Shown: one piece after another, positions 55,699 to 63,991 of the stretch
Position numbering within the stretch: the stretch's first letter is position 1
Layout of the letters: every line of letters begins with the position of its first letter
Source of the DNA: an uncultured Saprospiraceae bacterium
Lineage (GTDB): Bacteria; Bacteroidota; Bacteroidia; Chitinophagales; Saprospiraceae
Direction of reading: 5' to 3'
Assembly: GCA_938001865.1 (NCBI GenBank)
Contig: CALLAW010000055.1
Location: 44,043 to 108,042 of the forward strand
Length of the DNA stretch: 64,000 bases
Translations under genes and position numbers: made by a program
The notes under the pieces: generated by a model
Seen by the model: the letters and a program-made list of their open reading frames with translations, nothing else
Told to the model about the DNA's origin: nothing
Database searches by the model: none

Positions 55699-56526
55699 AT
55701 GAAGCATATACTCTTGATAACGAATGTCCTTGAAGAAGGGACTACACTGCAGTACGCTGCAAAATTTTGTAAGCATTACAAAGCAAAACTCCATATCCTC
55801 AATATCGATGAGAAGTCAGAGCCAATACTGATATCGTCACCTCATTATTACAAGAAATTTTTGTATACTCATGATATCAATAAGGTACATAGGGTTACTG
55901 AGGAGATTACTGATCAGATTGGCAAAATATTAGACTCTCAATGGGTTGATATCAAAGTCAACGGTGGTAATGCTCAGAGTCTGGTAGAGCATGTAATCAA
56001 TGATAATTTTATTGATTTTATCATCATAGATAAGAGCACGATCGAATTAGAAAATTTGTCAAAGTTTAAAAATTTATTCTTTGATGTGATCCCTACACCT
56101 CTGATTGTCATTCCTAAGTTTGAAGTGTTTAAGCCATTTAAATCACTAAATTTTCTCACGACACATTCAAAGAATGATGTAGGTAGTATCAAATTGATTA
56201 CAGAGCATTTTCCAAACACTAAAGTCACGTTAAGTCATTTTGAGAGTGAGGACTACGATGAGTCGACGAATGAGTCTGAAGAAAAATGGGTTGATTACGT
56301 CCGTACTCAGGTCAAGAAAAAACTGGAGTACCAATCATTCAATGAGGAGATAAGTAGATATGTCAATAGAGAGAGTTTTGCTATTACAAATCAGTTTGAT
56401 GTCTTCGTGTTTACGACTAAACCAAGAAATTTTTGGACGAGATTATTCGATCCAAGTACTACATTGAGCATGCTGACTGATCTTGAGACGCCTGCGCTAG
56501 TCTTCAAGTTGCCTCAAAGTTCTTAA
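55699..56526 (+). CDS. Universal stress protein, two-domain UspA type
   Basis: This 275-residue protein starts KHILLITNVLEEGTTLQYAA, the first strand and helix of a Usp domain. The second half repeats the fold in weaker form (SLNFLTTHSKNDVGSIKLIT to TPALVFKLP). The length fits tandem Usp proteins. Such proteins are induced by stress and many bind ATP; a clear GxxGxxxxG ATP site is not visible, so nucleotide binding is uncertain. It follows the palindrome at 55565 and precedes the ATP-grasp operon by 85 bases. It may be controlled by the upstream response regulator. Confidence 0.82.
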   Translation: MKHILLITNVLEEGTTLQYAAKFCKHYKAKLHILNIDEKSEPILISSPHYYKKFLYTHDINKVHRVTEEITDQIGKILDSQWVDIKVNGGNAQSLVEHVINDNFIDFIIIDKSTIELENLSKFKNLFFDVIPTPLIVIPKFEVFKPFKSLNFLTTHSKNDVGSIKLITEHFPNTKVTLSHFESEDYDESTNESEEKWVDYVRTQVKKKLEYQSFNEEISRYVNRESFAITNQFDVFVFTTKPRNFWTRLFDPSTTLSMLTDLETPALVFKLPQSS

Positions 56527-56590
56527 TGCAGTTTTAGGACTTTAGGTTTGCACTAAAAATTATATTTCTATTATCAAAAAACAAATCACA

Positions 56591-56598
56591 TTTGCCTA
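56591..56598. promoter_or_regulatory. Half-site resembling the TAGGTRAATTRCCTA palindrome
   Basis: TTTGCCTA, followed by GAG, equals the right half of the palindrome and lies 13 bases before the start of the first ATP-grasp gene. It is short, so chance is possible. Confidence 0.3.
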
Positions 56599-56611
56599 GA
56601 GCAAAAATAAA

Positions 56612-58054
56612 ATGAAAGATCAAATAAAAATTGTCAAACCAGGATCATTTAACCACGAAGATCACTGGTATCCTAAGGCATTGAATGCCACTATCCATCC
56701 GATGGTAAATTTCTTCCTAAACTTGGACAAAAAACGGATAGTATCTAGATACTGTCACCTGCACCCAACTGTTGATCGAGACAAATTGATAGCACTCTTA
56801 TCATATCAATGTAAATACTTTCTTTGGAGTGGTTCAGATCTGTTCAATGCAACATCAGAAGATGGCAATAGACAAATGGTAGTGATTGAAAATAATTCAT
56901 GTCCATCAGGTCAAAAATCTATGCCATTATTGGATGATAATAAGGAAGAAGGGTCATATAAGCTGCTCCTAGAACGTACATTTAAGCATTATCTCAAGCC
57001 AAAGCAAGGTGTCCCAAGATTACATGGAGGGCTTGCTGTGATCTATGACAAAAATCATATGGAAACTTCTGGATATGCCGCTGTGATGGCTGATGTCTTT
57101 GATGAAGAGGTGTTCCTCATCGAATACTACGATGATAACGAAAATGATCATATCAAGATAGAGAATGGAATATTTCATGTCTATTACAATGATTGTTGGC
57201 ATCCATTGAGAGCAATGTTCCGTTATGTCACTCAGAAGCCATGGAACAGACTACCGTTACATAGTAAGACTAAAATCTTGAACCCTATCGTAGCGTGTCT
57301 TGCTGGTGGGAGGAATAAAATGGTTGCCGCGAAGGCTTACGATCTGTTTAATTCAGAGTTGCAGCAATTTGGATTGAAGATCAATATGCCTGAGACAATC
57401 TGGGATATCAGTAAGGCAGAGATTCCTCTATGGGTATCAAAGTTGGGAGGTCATGCCGTAGTGAAAATTCCATACTCTAATGCTGGTCAAGGAGTCTATA
57501 CGATCACTAATCAGCAAGAGTTAGATGCCTTCATGGAGACCGACATCCAATATGAGAGGTACATAGTGCAGAGTCTGATTGGTAATTACAATTGGAGTTC
57601 CAGAAGCAAAGAAGGGAAATACTATCACGTAGGTACGATGCCAGATAAGAATGGGTCAACCTTCGTAGCAGATATTAGGATGATGTTGAGTAGTACAGCG
57701 GAAGGGATTAAACCCCTTTGTATCTATTCGAGAAGAGCATTGCAACCACTAGCAGAAAACTTAGAGGCGAGTAGTGACTCGTGGGGAATGCTAGGAACCA
57801 ATCTGAGTATTAAATTGGGGCAAAACGAATGGGGCTCTGATACTAACCGATTGATACTGATGGATCGAAGAGACTTCAATAAGTTGGGTATCGGTCTAGA
57901 TGATCTCATCGAAGCATATATACAGACTGTCTTGTCAACTATAGCTATAGATAAGATGTGTGTCAATCTGTATAACTCTAAGGGAAAGTTCAGGATGAAA
58001 CTCTTCAATTCATTGAATAATGATGCGACGTTATTAAATGAAATCATGTTATGA
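56612..58054 (+). CDS. ATP-grasp-like enzyme of unknown substrate
   Basis: I do not recognise a named family for this 480-residue protein. Its centre reads like an ATP-grasp fold: GGHAVVKIPYSNAGQGVYTI (K285 as the nucleotide-binding lysine, followed by the glycine-rich loop), ERYIVQSLIGNYNW as the hinge strand, and VADIRMMLS with NLS as metal-side motifs. The N-terminal part has a conserved-looking VVIENNSCPSGQKSM stretch with a Cys. The stop overlaps the start of a second, glutathione-synthetase-like ATP-grasp gene, and an aspartoacylase-family hydrolase follows. Two ligases plus a Zn hydrolase suggest synthesis and trimming of a small peptide-like compound. The product is not known. Confidence 0.68.
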   Translation: MKDQIKIVKPGSFNHEDHWYPKALNATIHPMVNFFLNLDKKRIVSRYCHLHPTVDRDKLIALLSYQCKYFLWSGSDLFNATSEDGNRQMVVIENNSCPSGQKSMPLLDDNKEEGSYKLLLERTFKHYLKPKQGVPRLHGGLAVIYDKNHMETSGYAAVMADVFDEEVFLIEYYDDNENDHIKIENGIFHVYYNDCWHPLRAMFRYVTQKPWNRLPLHSKTKILNPIVACLAGGRNKMVAAKAYDLFNSELQQFGLKINMPETIWDISKAEIPLWVSKLGGHAVVKIPYSNAGQGVYTITNQQELDAFMETDIQYERYIVQSLIGNYNWSSRSKEGKYYHVGTMPDKNGSTFVADIRMMLSSTAEGIKPLCIYSRRALQPLAENLEASSDSWGMLGTNLSIKLGQNEWGSDTNRLILMDRRDFNKLGIGLDDLIEAYIQTVLSTIAIDKMCVNLYNSKGKFRMKLFNSLNNDATLLNEIML

Positions 58055-59046
58055 AAAAGTATAAAGTCTTAGTACTCACAGATCACACTAGGCATAGCAA
58101 GGAAAACTCTCTCTATGCGATACTTCAAGAAATGATACTCGCTGAAGAATGCGATTACGTAGATGTTGGGAGCAGAGGGCTGAACGTGAATGATGACTTT
58201 TTTGTCCATGAAAAATTTAGTGCCATTTACGTCAGTAGAGTCACTGATCAATTCAGATATGATGAATCGGGGCAGAGCTATCAACAAGAGATAACAAAAG
58301 TTAATCCTGAGGATTATGATATGATCATCCTCAGATTGCCAAGGCCAGTGACTGATGGGTTTCTAGTCAATCTTAAAAGTCAGTTATCCAACGCGATATT
58401 TATAAATGATCCTATCGGGATAGTTAAGTGCAGTACTAAGGCATATCTGATGAATTTTGCAGAGTGTTGTCCTCCAATGAAGATGTGCAACTCTATTGAA
58501 GATGTCATTGACTTCTCAGCAACTTATGATCTTGTATTGAAGCCACTCAGAGAATATGGAGGCAAAGGACTATTGAAAATTGTAGATGGGATAGCGAATG
58601 ATGGAGTAACAGACTATGATAAAATGGAATATTTGTTAAGTATAGAGGATCAGATCAAATCTGATGGATACTTAGCTATGCAATATCAAAGAAATGTCAT
58701 TAACGGTGACAAAAGGTTGCTTGTAGTGGATGGTGAGATACTTGGTGCATCCTTGCGATTGCCACCTCCAGACTCATGGTTGTGCAATGTGGCTCTGGGT
58801 GGCACCTCTATTGGATCTCTACCTACCGATAGAGAAAGAGAAATAGTAAATATCGTCTACCCAAAGCTCAAAGCGAATGGAATATTGATCTGTGGATTTG
58901 ACACTTTGGAAAATGATGAAGGAGTCAGAGTCTTATCAGAGATAAATGCACTGAGTATTGGGGGGTTCCCTCAAGCTCAAAGGCAAATGAAAAAACCTAT
59001 TATTAAACAAACAATCGATAAAATATTTAACTATGCTGCTCGATAA
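58051..59046 (+). CDS. Glutathione synthetase-like ATP-grasp ligase
   Basis: This 331-residue protein follows the layout of bacterial GshB. It has an N-terminal Rossmann-like domain, INDPIGIVKCSTKAYLMNF around 118-135 (compare NDPxxxRxxNEK in GshB), the ATP-grasp loop VLKPLREYGGKGLLKI with K164, then RLLVVDGEILGASLRLP and the metal-binding end EINALSIGGFPQA. It should form an amide bond between a carboxylate and an amine with ATP. No GshA-like gene is adjacent, so the product need not be glutathione. It overlaps both neighbours (4 bases upstream, 14 bases downstream), which argues for one pathway with the other ATP-grasp protein and the hydrolase. Confidence 0.8.
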   Translation: MKKYKVLVLTDHTRHSKENSLYAILQEMILAEECDYVDVGSRGLNVNDDFFVHEKFSAIYVSRVTDQFRYDESGQSYQQEITKVNPEDYDMIILRLPRPVTDGFLVNLKSQLSNAIFINDPIGIVKCSTKAYLMNFAECCPPMKMCNSIEDVIDFSATYDLVLKPLREYGGKGLLKIVDGIANDGVTDYDKMEYLLSIEDQIKSDGYLAMQYQRNVINGDKRLLVVDGEILGASLRLPPPDSWLCNVALGGTSIGSLPTDREREIVNIVYPKLKANGILICGFDTLENDEGVRVLSEINALSIGGFPQAQRQMKKPIIKQTIDKIFNYAAR

Positions 59047-60010
59047 TGAAGGGAAGAAGATTCAAACTATAACAACCTTTGATCTAGAAGATACTCCGAA
59101 GGGTACGATAAAGTATTATTGGTTGAGGATAATTTCAGATGGATTTGCTAACCCTGTGAGTATTCCATTAATGGTTGCTAGAGGACTTGATGATGGTCCG
59201 ATACTGGGACTGACTGCTGCTGTTCATGGTAATGAGCTCAATGGCATACCAGTCATCCAACGATTGTTCAATGAAGTTGATCCATTGGAGCTCAAAGGCA
59301 CTATTATCGGAGTACCAGTTGTCAATGTGCCATCTTTCATGAGGAAGAAGCGACGGTTTAATGATGGTGTAGATCTCAATCATATCATGCCAGGTAAAGA
59401 ACATGGCAATCTCAGTCAAATCTATGCATATCGCTTTATTGACCGATTAGCAAAGCACTTTGATTTTCTCATTGATCTGCATACGGCATCATTTGGGAGG
59501 ATTAACTCATTCTACATCAGGGCAGATATGGAGCAGCCAGCAACTAAAGAGTTAGCAATGCTCCAGAATGCAGATATCATCGTCCATAATCCACCCTCTG
59601 ATGGTACCCTGAGAGGGGCAGCTGATGAGCTAGGCATCCCAGCAATCACCATGGAAGTTGGCAATCCTAGCGTATTCCAAAAACGTCTGATAAGAAGTGG
59701 AGTAGTGGGGATCCACAATGTGCTCTGCCATCTCAATATGATTGATGATGAGATCGAGCTGATCGATAAGAAAACACTCATATGTAAAAAATCGTATTGG
59801 CTATACACTCAGACTGGAGGCTTACTCAATGTCAATGTTGACCTTCGAGAGATCCTTACAAAAGACCAAGAGGTCGGGTATATTAGAGATATCTTTGGAC
59901 GAAAGACCAAATCATATCATGCACCAGAGGCAGGCATAGTGATAGGTAAGAGTGTCACGCCAGTGAATCAATCTGGAGGTCGGATTTTGCACTTAGGTAT
60001 TATTCAATAA
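59033..60010 (+). CDS. Succinylglutamate desuccinylase / aspartoacylase family zinc hydrolase
   Basis: This 325-residue protein has the family zinc site: H65 and E68 in AVHGNELNGIP and H150 in IDLHTASFGR. A likely catalytic Glu is in AITMEVGNP. VDLNHIMPGKEHGNLSQ around 113-129 corresponds to the substrate-binding NRxFPG region of aspartoacylases. Such enzymes cut an N-acyl or peptide-like amide next to a carboxylate. Relatives occur beside RimK-type ATP-grasp ligases in other bacteria, as here beside two ATP-grasp genes. Its start overlaps the upstream gene by 14 bases. The substrate is likely the product of the adjacent ligases, as an inference. Confidence 0.85.
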   Translation: MLLDNEGKKIQTITTFDLEDTPKGTIKYYWLRIISDGFANPVSIPLMVARGLDDGPILGLTAAVHGNELNGIPVIQRLFNEVDPLELKGTIIGVPVVNVPSFMRKKRRFNDGVDLNHIMPGKEHGNLSQIYAYRFIDRLAKHFDFLIDLHTASFGRINSFYIRADMEQPATKELAMLQNADIIVHNPPSDGTLRGAADELGIPAITMEVGNPSVFQKRLIRSGVVGIHNVLCHLNMIDDEIELIDKKTLICKKSYWLYTQTGGLLNVNVDLREILTKDQEVGYIRDIFGRKTKSYHAPEAGIVIGKSVTPVNQSGGRILHLGIIQ

Positions 60011-60053
60011 ATTTTGAGAGCAATTATTGTTTTATAACAAAATATGCATTTTA

Positions 60054-60061
60054 TTTACCTA
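60054..60061. promoter_or_regulatory. Half-site resembling the TAGGTRAATTRCCTA palindrome, before the polyamine operon
   Basis: TTTACCTA followed by GAAA equals one arm of the palindrome and lies 57 bases before the arginine decarboxylase start. It is weak alone, but its position matches the pattern at the other operons. Confidence 0.3.
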
Positions 60062-60117
60062 GAAATTTAAACTGAATGCATCCCTGAGATAACCTACTTA
60101 TCTTATTGCTGACAATC

Positions 60118-61542
60118 ATGAAGAATACTTACTTCGATCTCATAGATCAAAGCTATTATTTTCCGCAGGAGGGTTTTGATTTAAAAGATGGTTACCTATC
60201 TTTTCACGGTCTTTCATTGAAGTACCTCATAGATAAGTACAAGACCCCATTCAAGTTGCTCTACCTTCCAAGGATCTCGGAGCAAATCAAGAAAGCTCGA
60301 AACTTATTCAGTCGAGCAATCAAAAAGCATAATTACAACGGAGTCTATCACTACTGCTACTGTACTAAGTGCTGTCACTTCTCCCATGTCGTCAAGGCCA
60401 CCTTGAGAGAGGGTGTACACATCGAGACGTCATCATCATTTGATATAGACCTGATATTCAAGTTGTACAAGGAAGGTGAGCTCACTAAGAATATTATCTT
60501 AGTCCACAACGGATACAAGACTGACGACTACATAGAGAAGATCATCAAGCTAAACGCTGAGGGGTTTAAAAATTCGATACTCGTCCTAGATAGCAAGTCG
60601 GAGATCAGGAGAGTCAAACGATACGCTGATGCCTCTCGTCGACCCATAAAGATTGGGATCAGGATGGCAATTGACGAAGAGCCACAATCCGCATACTATA
60701 CATCAAGACTCGGCATCCGACCTTCGGAGATCATTGATTTTTACCAAGAGGAGATCCATGACGACCCCAATCTCAGTCTCAAGATGGTACACTTCTTTAT
60801 CGACTCAGGGATCAAGGATAATATGTATTATTGGGGAGAGTTTCAGAAGGCTCTCAAGATGTTCGTCCAGTTGAAACAACGGTGCCCAAGCGTCAAAGCA
60901 CTTAATCTTGGTGGCGGATTTCCGATCAGGAACAATCTTGGCTTTGCATACGACTATGAGTATATGATCAATGAGATAGTTGGCAATATCAAGACAGCTT
61001 GCACCGAAGCCAATATAGATGATCCAGACATCTTTACAGAGTTTGGTAAGTATACAGTAGGAGAGAGTGGGGCTATCATCTTCTCTGTCCTCGAACAAAA
61101 ACAACAAAACGATACAGAGAAATGGTACATGATAGACAATAGCCTCATGAATACCATCCCCGATGCTTGGTCGATTTTGGAGAAATTCATCCTCCTTCCG
61201 ATTAACAAATGGAACAATGAGTACTCGAGAGTAAGTATCGGAGGGATTAGTTGTGATCATTCAGATTATTATAATTCGGAAGACCTCAATCAACAATTGT
61301 TCTTACCGAGTTACCCTGTAGATGATGAAGTGCCTCTGTATGTTGGATTTTTTCATACTGGTGCATATCAAGATTCGATCAGTGGCTATGGTGGCATTAA
61401 GCACTGCCTGATCCCAGCGCCTAAGTTGATTATCGTAGATAAGGATGATCAGGGCAACTTCGTAGATACAGTCTATCGCAACGAACAGACTGTCGAGGAG
61501 ATGATGGCTATACTTGGATATAATAATAGCACCAATGAGTAA
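60118..61542 (+). CDS. speA: Biosynthetic arginine decarboxylase-like enzyme (fold III PLP)
   Basis: The frame opens with a TTG at 60106; ATG 60118 (MKNTYFDLIDQSYYFP) is preferred and gives 474 residues. It is a fold-type III PLP decarboxylase. The PLP lysine is K84 in HYCYCTKCCHFSH, the glycine loop is NLGGGFPIR, and the end has FFHTGAYQDSISGYGG. Compared with SpeA of about 630 residues it is short, as in the compact arginine decarboxylases common in Bacteroidota. Agmatinase follows directly, which supports arginine over ornithine, lysine or diaminopimelate as substrate. It starts the polyamine operon. Confidence 0.83.
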   Translation: MKNTYFDLIDQSYYFPQEGFDLKDGYLSFHGLSLKYLIDKYKTPFKLLYLPRISEQIKKARNLFSRAIKKHNYNGVYHYCYCTKCCHFSHVVKATLREGVHIETSSSFDIDLIFKLYKEGELTKNIILVHNGYKTDDYIEKIIKLNAEGFKNSILVLDSKSEIRRVKRYADASRRPIKIGIRMAIDEEPQSAYYTSRLGIRPSEIIDFYQEEIHDDPNLSLKMVHFFIDSGIKDNMYYWGEFQKALKMFVQLKQRCPSVKALNLGGGFPIRNNLGFAYDYEYMINEIVGNIKTACTEANIDDPDIFTEFGKYTVGESGAIIFSVLEQKQQNDTEKWYMIDNSLMNTIPDAWSILEKFILLPINKWNNEYSRVSIGGISCDHSDYYNSEDLNQQLFLPSYPVDDEVPLYVGFFHTGAYQDSISGYGGIKHCLIPAPKLIIVDKDDQGNFVDTVYRNEQTVEEMMAILGYNNSTNE

Positions 61543-62386
61543 CATGAGGTACGCGGGCATAGACGATCAATATACGCAGTTTGACACAGCTGATGTCCTA
61601 CTCCAATCGATACCATATGATGGCACCAGTACTTGGGGTAAAGGATCTGATCGAGGCTTCGCTGCCTTCCTTGATGCTTCTGACAATATGGAACTCTATG
61701 ATATCGAGACTGATACGGAGGTATACCGACGAGGAGTACATATCCTAGACGAGATCAGTGGATTCTCCTCGCCTCAGCACATGTATGAGTCCGTATACTC
61801 CAATGTCAAGCATCAGTTAACGTTCGATAAGTTCCTCACATATTTTGGAGGAGAGCACTCTGTCAGTATCGGTATCATCAAAGCATTCTATGAGCGGTAT
61901 GATCAATTGACCGTCTTGCAGTTAGATGCACATGCTGACTTGAGACCATCATACCAAGGTACTCCCTACAATCATGCCTGTGCCATGTATGATGCAAGTA
62001 AGCATACCAATCTCATCCAAGTAGGCATCAGGAGTATGGACAGATTAGAGGGAGATCACATGGATAGGACCAAAGTATTTTTTGCAGACCAGATCCATGG
62101 TGGGAGCAACTGGATCACCGACTCGCTAGCACTCATGACCAATGATGTCTATCTCTCGATTGACTTAGATGTCTTTGACCCATCTATCATGCCTGCAACT
62201 GGTACACCGGAGCCAGGTGGATTGCAATGGTATACTGTCATCAATTACCTACGGGAAGTGTTCAGGACTAAGAATGTTGTAGGATTTGATATCGTAGAGT
62301 TGGCACCGATCGAAGGGTTACATGCTCCACAGTTCCTAGCAGCTAAGCTCTATTACAAACTCCTCTCTTACAAATTTTCATCATGA
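61535..62386 (+). CDS. speB: Agmatinase (ureohydrolase family)
   Basis: Three in-frame ATGs lie at 61514, 61535 and 61544. I use 61535, which overlaps the decarboxylase stop; 61544 is also plausible. The protein of about 283 residues has the binuclear manganese site of the arginase/agmatinase family: GGEHSVSIG, LDAHADLR and SIDLDVFDPSIMPATGTPEP. Agmatinase splits agmatine to putrescine and urea. The upstream arginine decarboxylase would supply agmatine, and the downstream deoxyhypusine synthase-like enzyme would use putrescine. Guanidinobutyrase or arginase activity cannot be ruled out by sequence alone. Confidence 0.9.
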   Translation: MSNMRYAGIDDQYTQFDTADVLLQSIPYDGTSTWGKGSDRGFAAFLDASDNMELYDIETDTEVYRRGVHILDEISGFSSPQHMYESVYSNVKHQLTFDKFLTYFGGEHSVSIGIIKAFYERYDQLTVLQLDAHADLRPSYQGTPYNHACAMYDASKHTNLIQVGIRSMDRLEGDHMDRTKVFFADQIHGGSNWITDSLALMTNDVYLSIDLDVFDPSIMPATGTPEPGGLQWYTVINYLREVFRTKNVVGFDIVELAPIEGLHAPQFLAAKLYYKLLSYKFSS

Positions 62387-63360
62387 AGCACAAAGGTCAA
62401 GTATCCCAATTCATACTCAAGCATTATAAACACTTCAATGCTGCCTCACTCGTCGATGCGGCAATTGCATATGAGCAGCAGTTAGCCCAGGGTAATAAGA
62501 TGATGATCACGCTAGCAGGAGCTATGAGTACGGCTGAGCTTGGGATATCCTTAGCGGAAATGATCAGACAAGATAAGGTCCATATCATTACCTGCACAGG
62601 TGCTAATCTAGAGGAAGATGTCTTCAATCTCGTAGCTCATGATCACTATAAACGTATCCCTCACTATCGAGATCTCTCTCCACAAGATGAGCAAGACTTA
62701 CTGGACAATCACTATAATCGAGTGACCGATACTTGCATCCCAGAGGGAGAGGCGATGAGAGCGATAGAAGAGCATCTCTATACCGTGTGGAAGGATGCAG
62801 ATAGCAAAGGACTCAGTTATCTGCCTCATGAGTACTTCTATCAGATACTCTTGAGTGATGAGTTAGTCTCTAAGTATCAGATAGACCCAGCGGATAGTTG
62901 GCTTTTAGCTGCAGCTAAAAAAAATATCCCTATCATCGTACCAGGATGGGAAGACTCGACTTGTGGCAATTTCTTCACGTCATACTGTATCACTGGAGAG
63001 ATGAATCCGAGCACGATGAAGTCGGGAATCCAATACATGATGTACTTGGCTGATTGGTATAGCAGTCAAGCTGGAAAACATGACGTTGGATTTTTTCAGA
63101 TAGGTGGAGGGATCGCTGGTGACTTCCCCATCTGTGTAGTGCCAATGTTGCACCAAGACTTACAGATGGAGAATATCCCGATGTGGTCATACTTCTGTCA
63201 GATCAGTGACTCCACTACCAGTTATGGATCATACTCTGGCGCCGTACCCAATGAAAAAATCACTTGGGGTAAACTCAATCCCGATACTCCAAAGTTTATT
63301 ATTGAATCAGATGCCACTATTGTTGCACCATTAATCTTCGCCTATCTCTTAGGAATGTAG
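62383..63360 (+). CDS. Deoxyhypusine synthase family protein (homospermidine synthase-like)
   Basis: This 325-residue protein matches the deoxyhypusine synthase fold. It has AGAMSTAELGISLAEMIR, TGANLEEDVFNLVAHDHY for NAD binding, and IVPGWEDSTCGNFF. The catalytic lysine is K297 in ITWGKL, the residue that forms the covalent imine with the aminobutyl group. Bacteria lack the eIF5A substrate, and several bacterial members act as homospermidine synthases or make related polyamines from spermidine and putrescine. It overlaps the agmatinase by four bases, so the operon probably makes putrescine and then a larger polyamine. Confidence 0.88.
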   Translation: MKHKGQVSQFILKHYKHFNAASLVDAAIAYEQQLAQGNKMMITLAGAMSTAELGISLAEMIRQDKVHIITCTGANLEEDVFNLVAHDHYKRIPHYRDLSPQDEQDLLDNHYNRVTDTCIPEGEAMRAIEEHLYTVWKDADSKGLSYLPHEYFYQILLSDELVSKYQIDPADSWLLAAAKKNIPIIVPGWEDSTCGNFFTSYCITGEMNPSTMKSGIQYMMYLADWYSSQAGKHDVGFFQIGGGIAGDFPICVVPMLHQDLQMENIPMWSYFCQISDSTTSYGSYSGAVPNEKITWGKLNPDTPKFIIESDATIVAPLIFAYLLGM

Positions 63361-63435
63361 GCAGTAATATCAGAGTGAGATGAGTAATCTATATGCACGA
63401 GACATTAAGTATAAGGTAAGACTCAACAGTGATCA

Positions 63436-63500
63436 GAGAGTCCCTGCTCCACGGAGGGACATTACCTCATGCAATCGCATGTATAGATTGCCCGACTCTC
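63436..63500 (+). ncRNA. Candidate structured RNA between the DHS-like gene and the small acidic protein gene
   Basis: The 65-base stretch can pair at its ends (GAGAG/CTCTC). Inside are two hairpins: GTCCCT/AGGGAC with loop GCTCCACGG (63440-63460) and GCAATC/GATTGC with loop GCATGTATA (63471-63491). It stands in the leader of the next gene. It could be a leader element, an attenuator or chance. It matches no known riboswitch class that I recognise. Confidence 0.3.
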
Positions 63501-63531
63501 ACATCGTGTAAGTATCCAAAACATCTATCAT

Positions 63532-63819
63532 ATGAATAACAAGCCTAGACTCATTAAAGACTATGATAAATTATCCCCCGAGATAATAGCTGAGATCAAA
63601 TCTCGATACCCTTATAGTTTTGAAAAACATCTAATCAAATTTACCAATGCCAAAGGAGAGATCGTCAGTGCATTGCCATATGAATCCGAAGAGTACCACT
63701 ACCTCATCAGGATGACGAAGAATGAAGCGAAGCAGATCGTCGCTGATGATGATGACTACGATGACGAAATCGATGAGATAGAGATCGATGAGAATGATAT
63801 AGAAGACATTACTGATTAA
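63532..63819 (+). CDS. Small acidic protein of unknown function
   Basis: This 95-residue protein has a compact N-terminal part (RLIKDYDKLSPEIIAEIKSR, then YPYSFEKHLIKFTNAKGEIV) and a strongly acidic tail made mostly of Asp, Glu and Ile (DDDDYDDEIDEIEIDENDIE). It has no signal peptide or membrane segment, so it is cytoplasmic. I do not recognise a named family; similar small proteins occur near polyamine genes in other Bacteroidota in my recollection, which I cannot check here. A Lys-rich small protein follows after 13 bases. The opposite charges of the two suggest they may interact. Confidence 0.75.
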   Translation: MNNKPRLIKDYDKLSPEIIAEIKSRYPYSFEKHLIKFTNAKGEIVSALPYESEEYHYLIRMTKNEAKQIVADDDDYDDEIDEIEIDENDIEDITD

Positions 63820-63832
63820 ATATAAAACATTA

Positions 63833-63991
63833 ATGCTCGTGACATACAAAAAAGGAAATAAGGACAAACGAAGCTTGCAAGAAGAAGCTGACTTGCCAAA
63901 ATCTAAGGCGGTAAAAAAGAAAAAACTCAAACCACTTAAACGCAAAGACCTGAAATATGGAATCTCCAAATTTTTAGAAGAGGAAGAGTAA
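63833..63991 (+). CDS. Very small Lys-rich basic protein
   Basis: ATG 63833 opens a 52-residue frame that ends with TAA at 63991, close to the window edge. The product is strongly basic in the middle (KSKAVKKKKLKPLKRKD) and ends FLEEEE. It follows the small acidic protein by 13 bases on the same strand. The regular coding look (a charged, low-complexity but lysine-codon-mixed frame) and position support a real gene, though it is short. Nucleic acid or protein binding is possible; no family was recognised. Confidence 0.55.
   Translation: MLVTYKKGNKDKRSLQEEADLPKSKAVKKKKLKPLKRKDLKYGISKFLEEEE

Noticed and set aside
63440..63460. Guanidine-II riboswitch suggested by an ACGG in a hairpin loop next to guanidine-related polyamine genes
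   Set aside because: The ACGG is inside a 9-base loop and not a closed tetraloop, and the second hairpin lacks ACGR.
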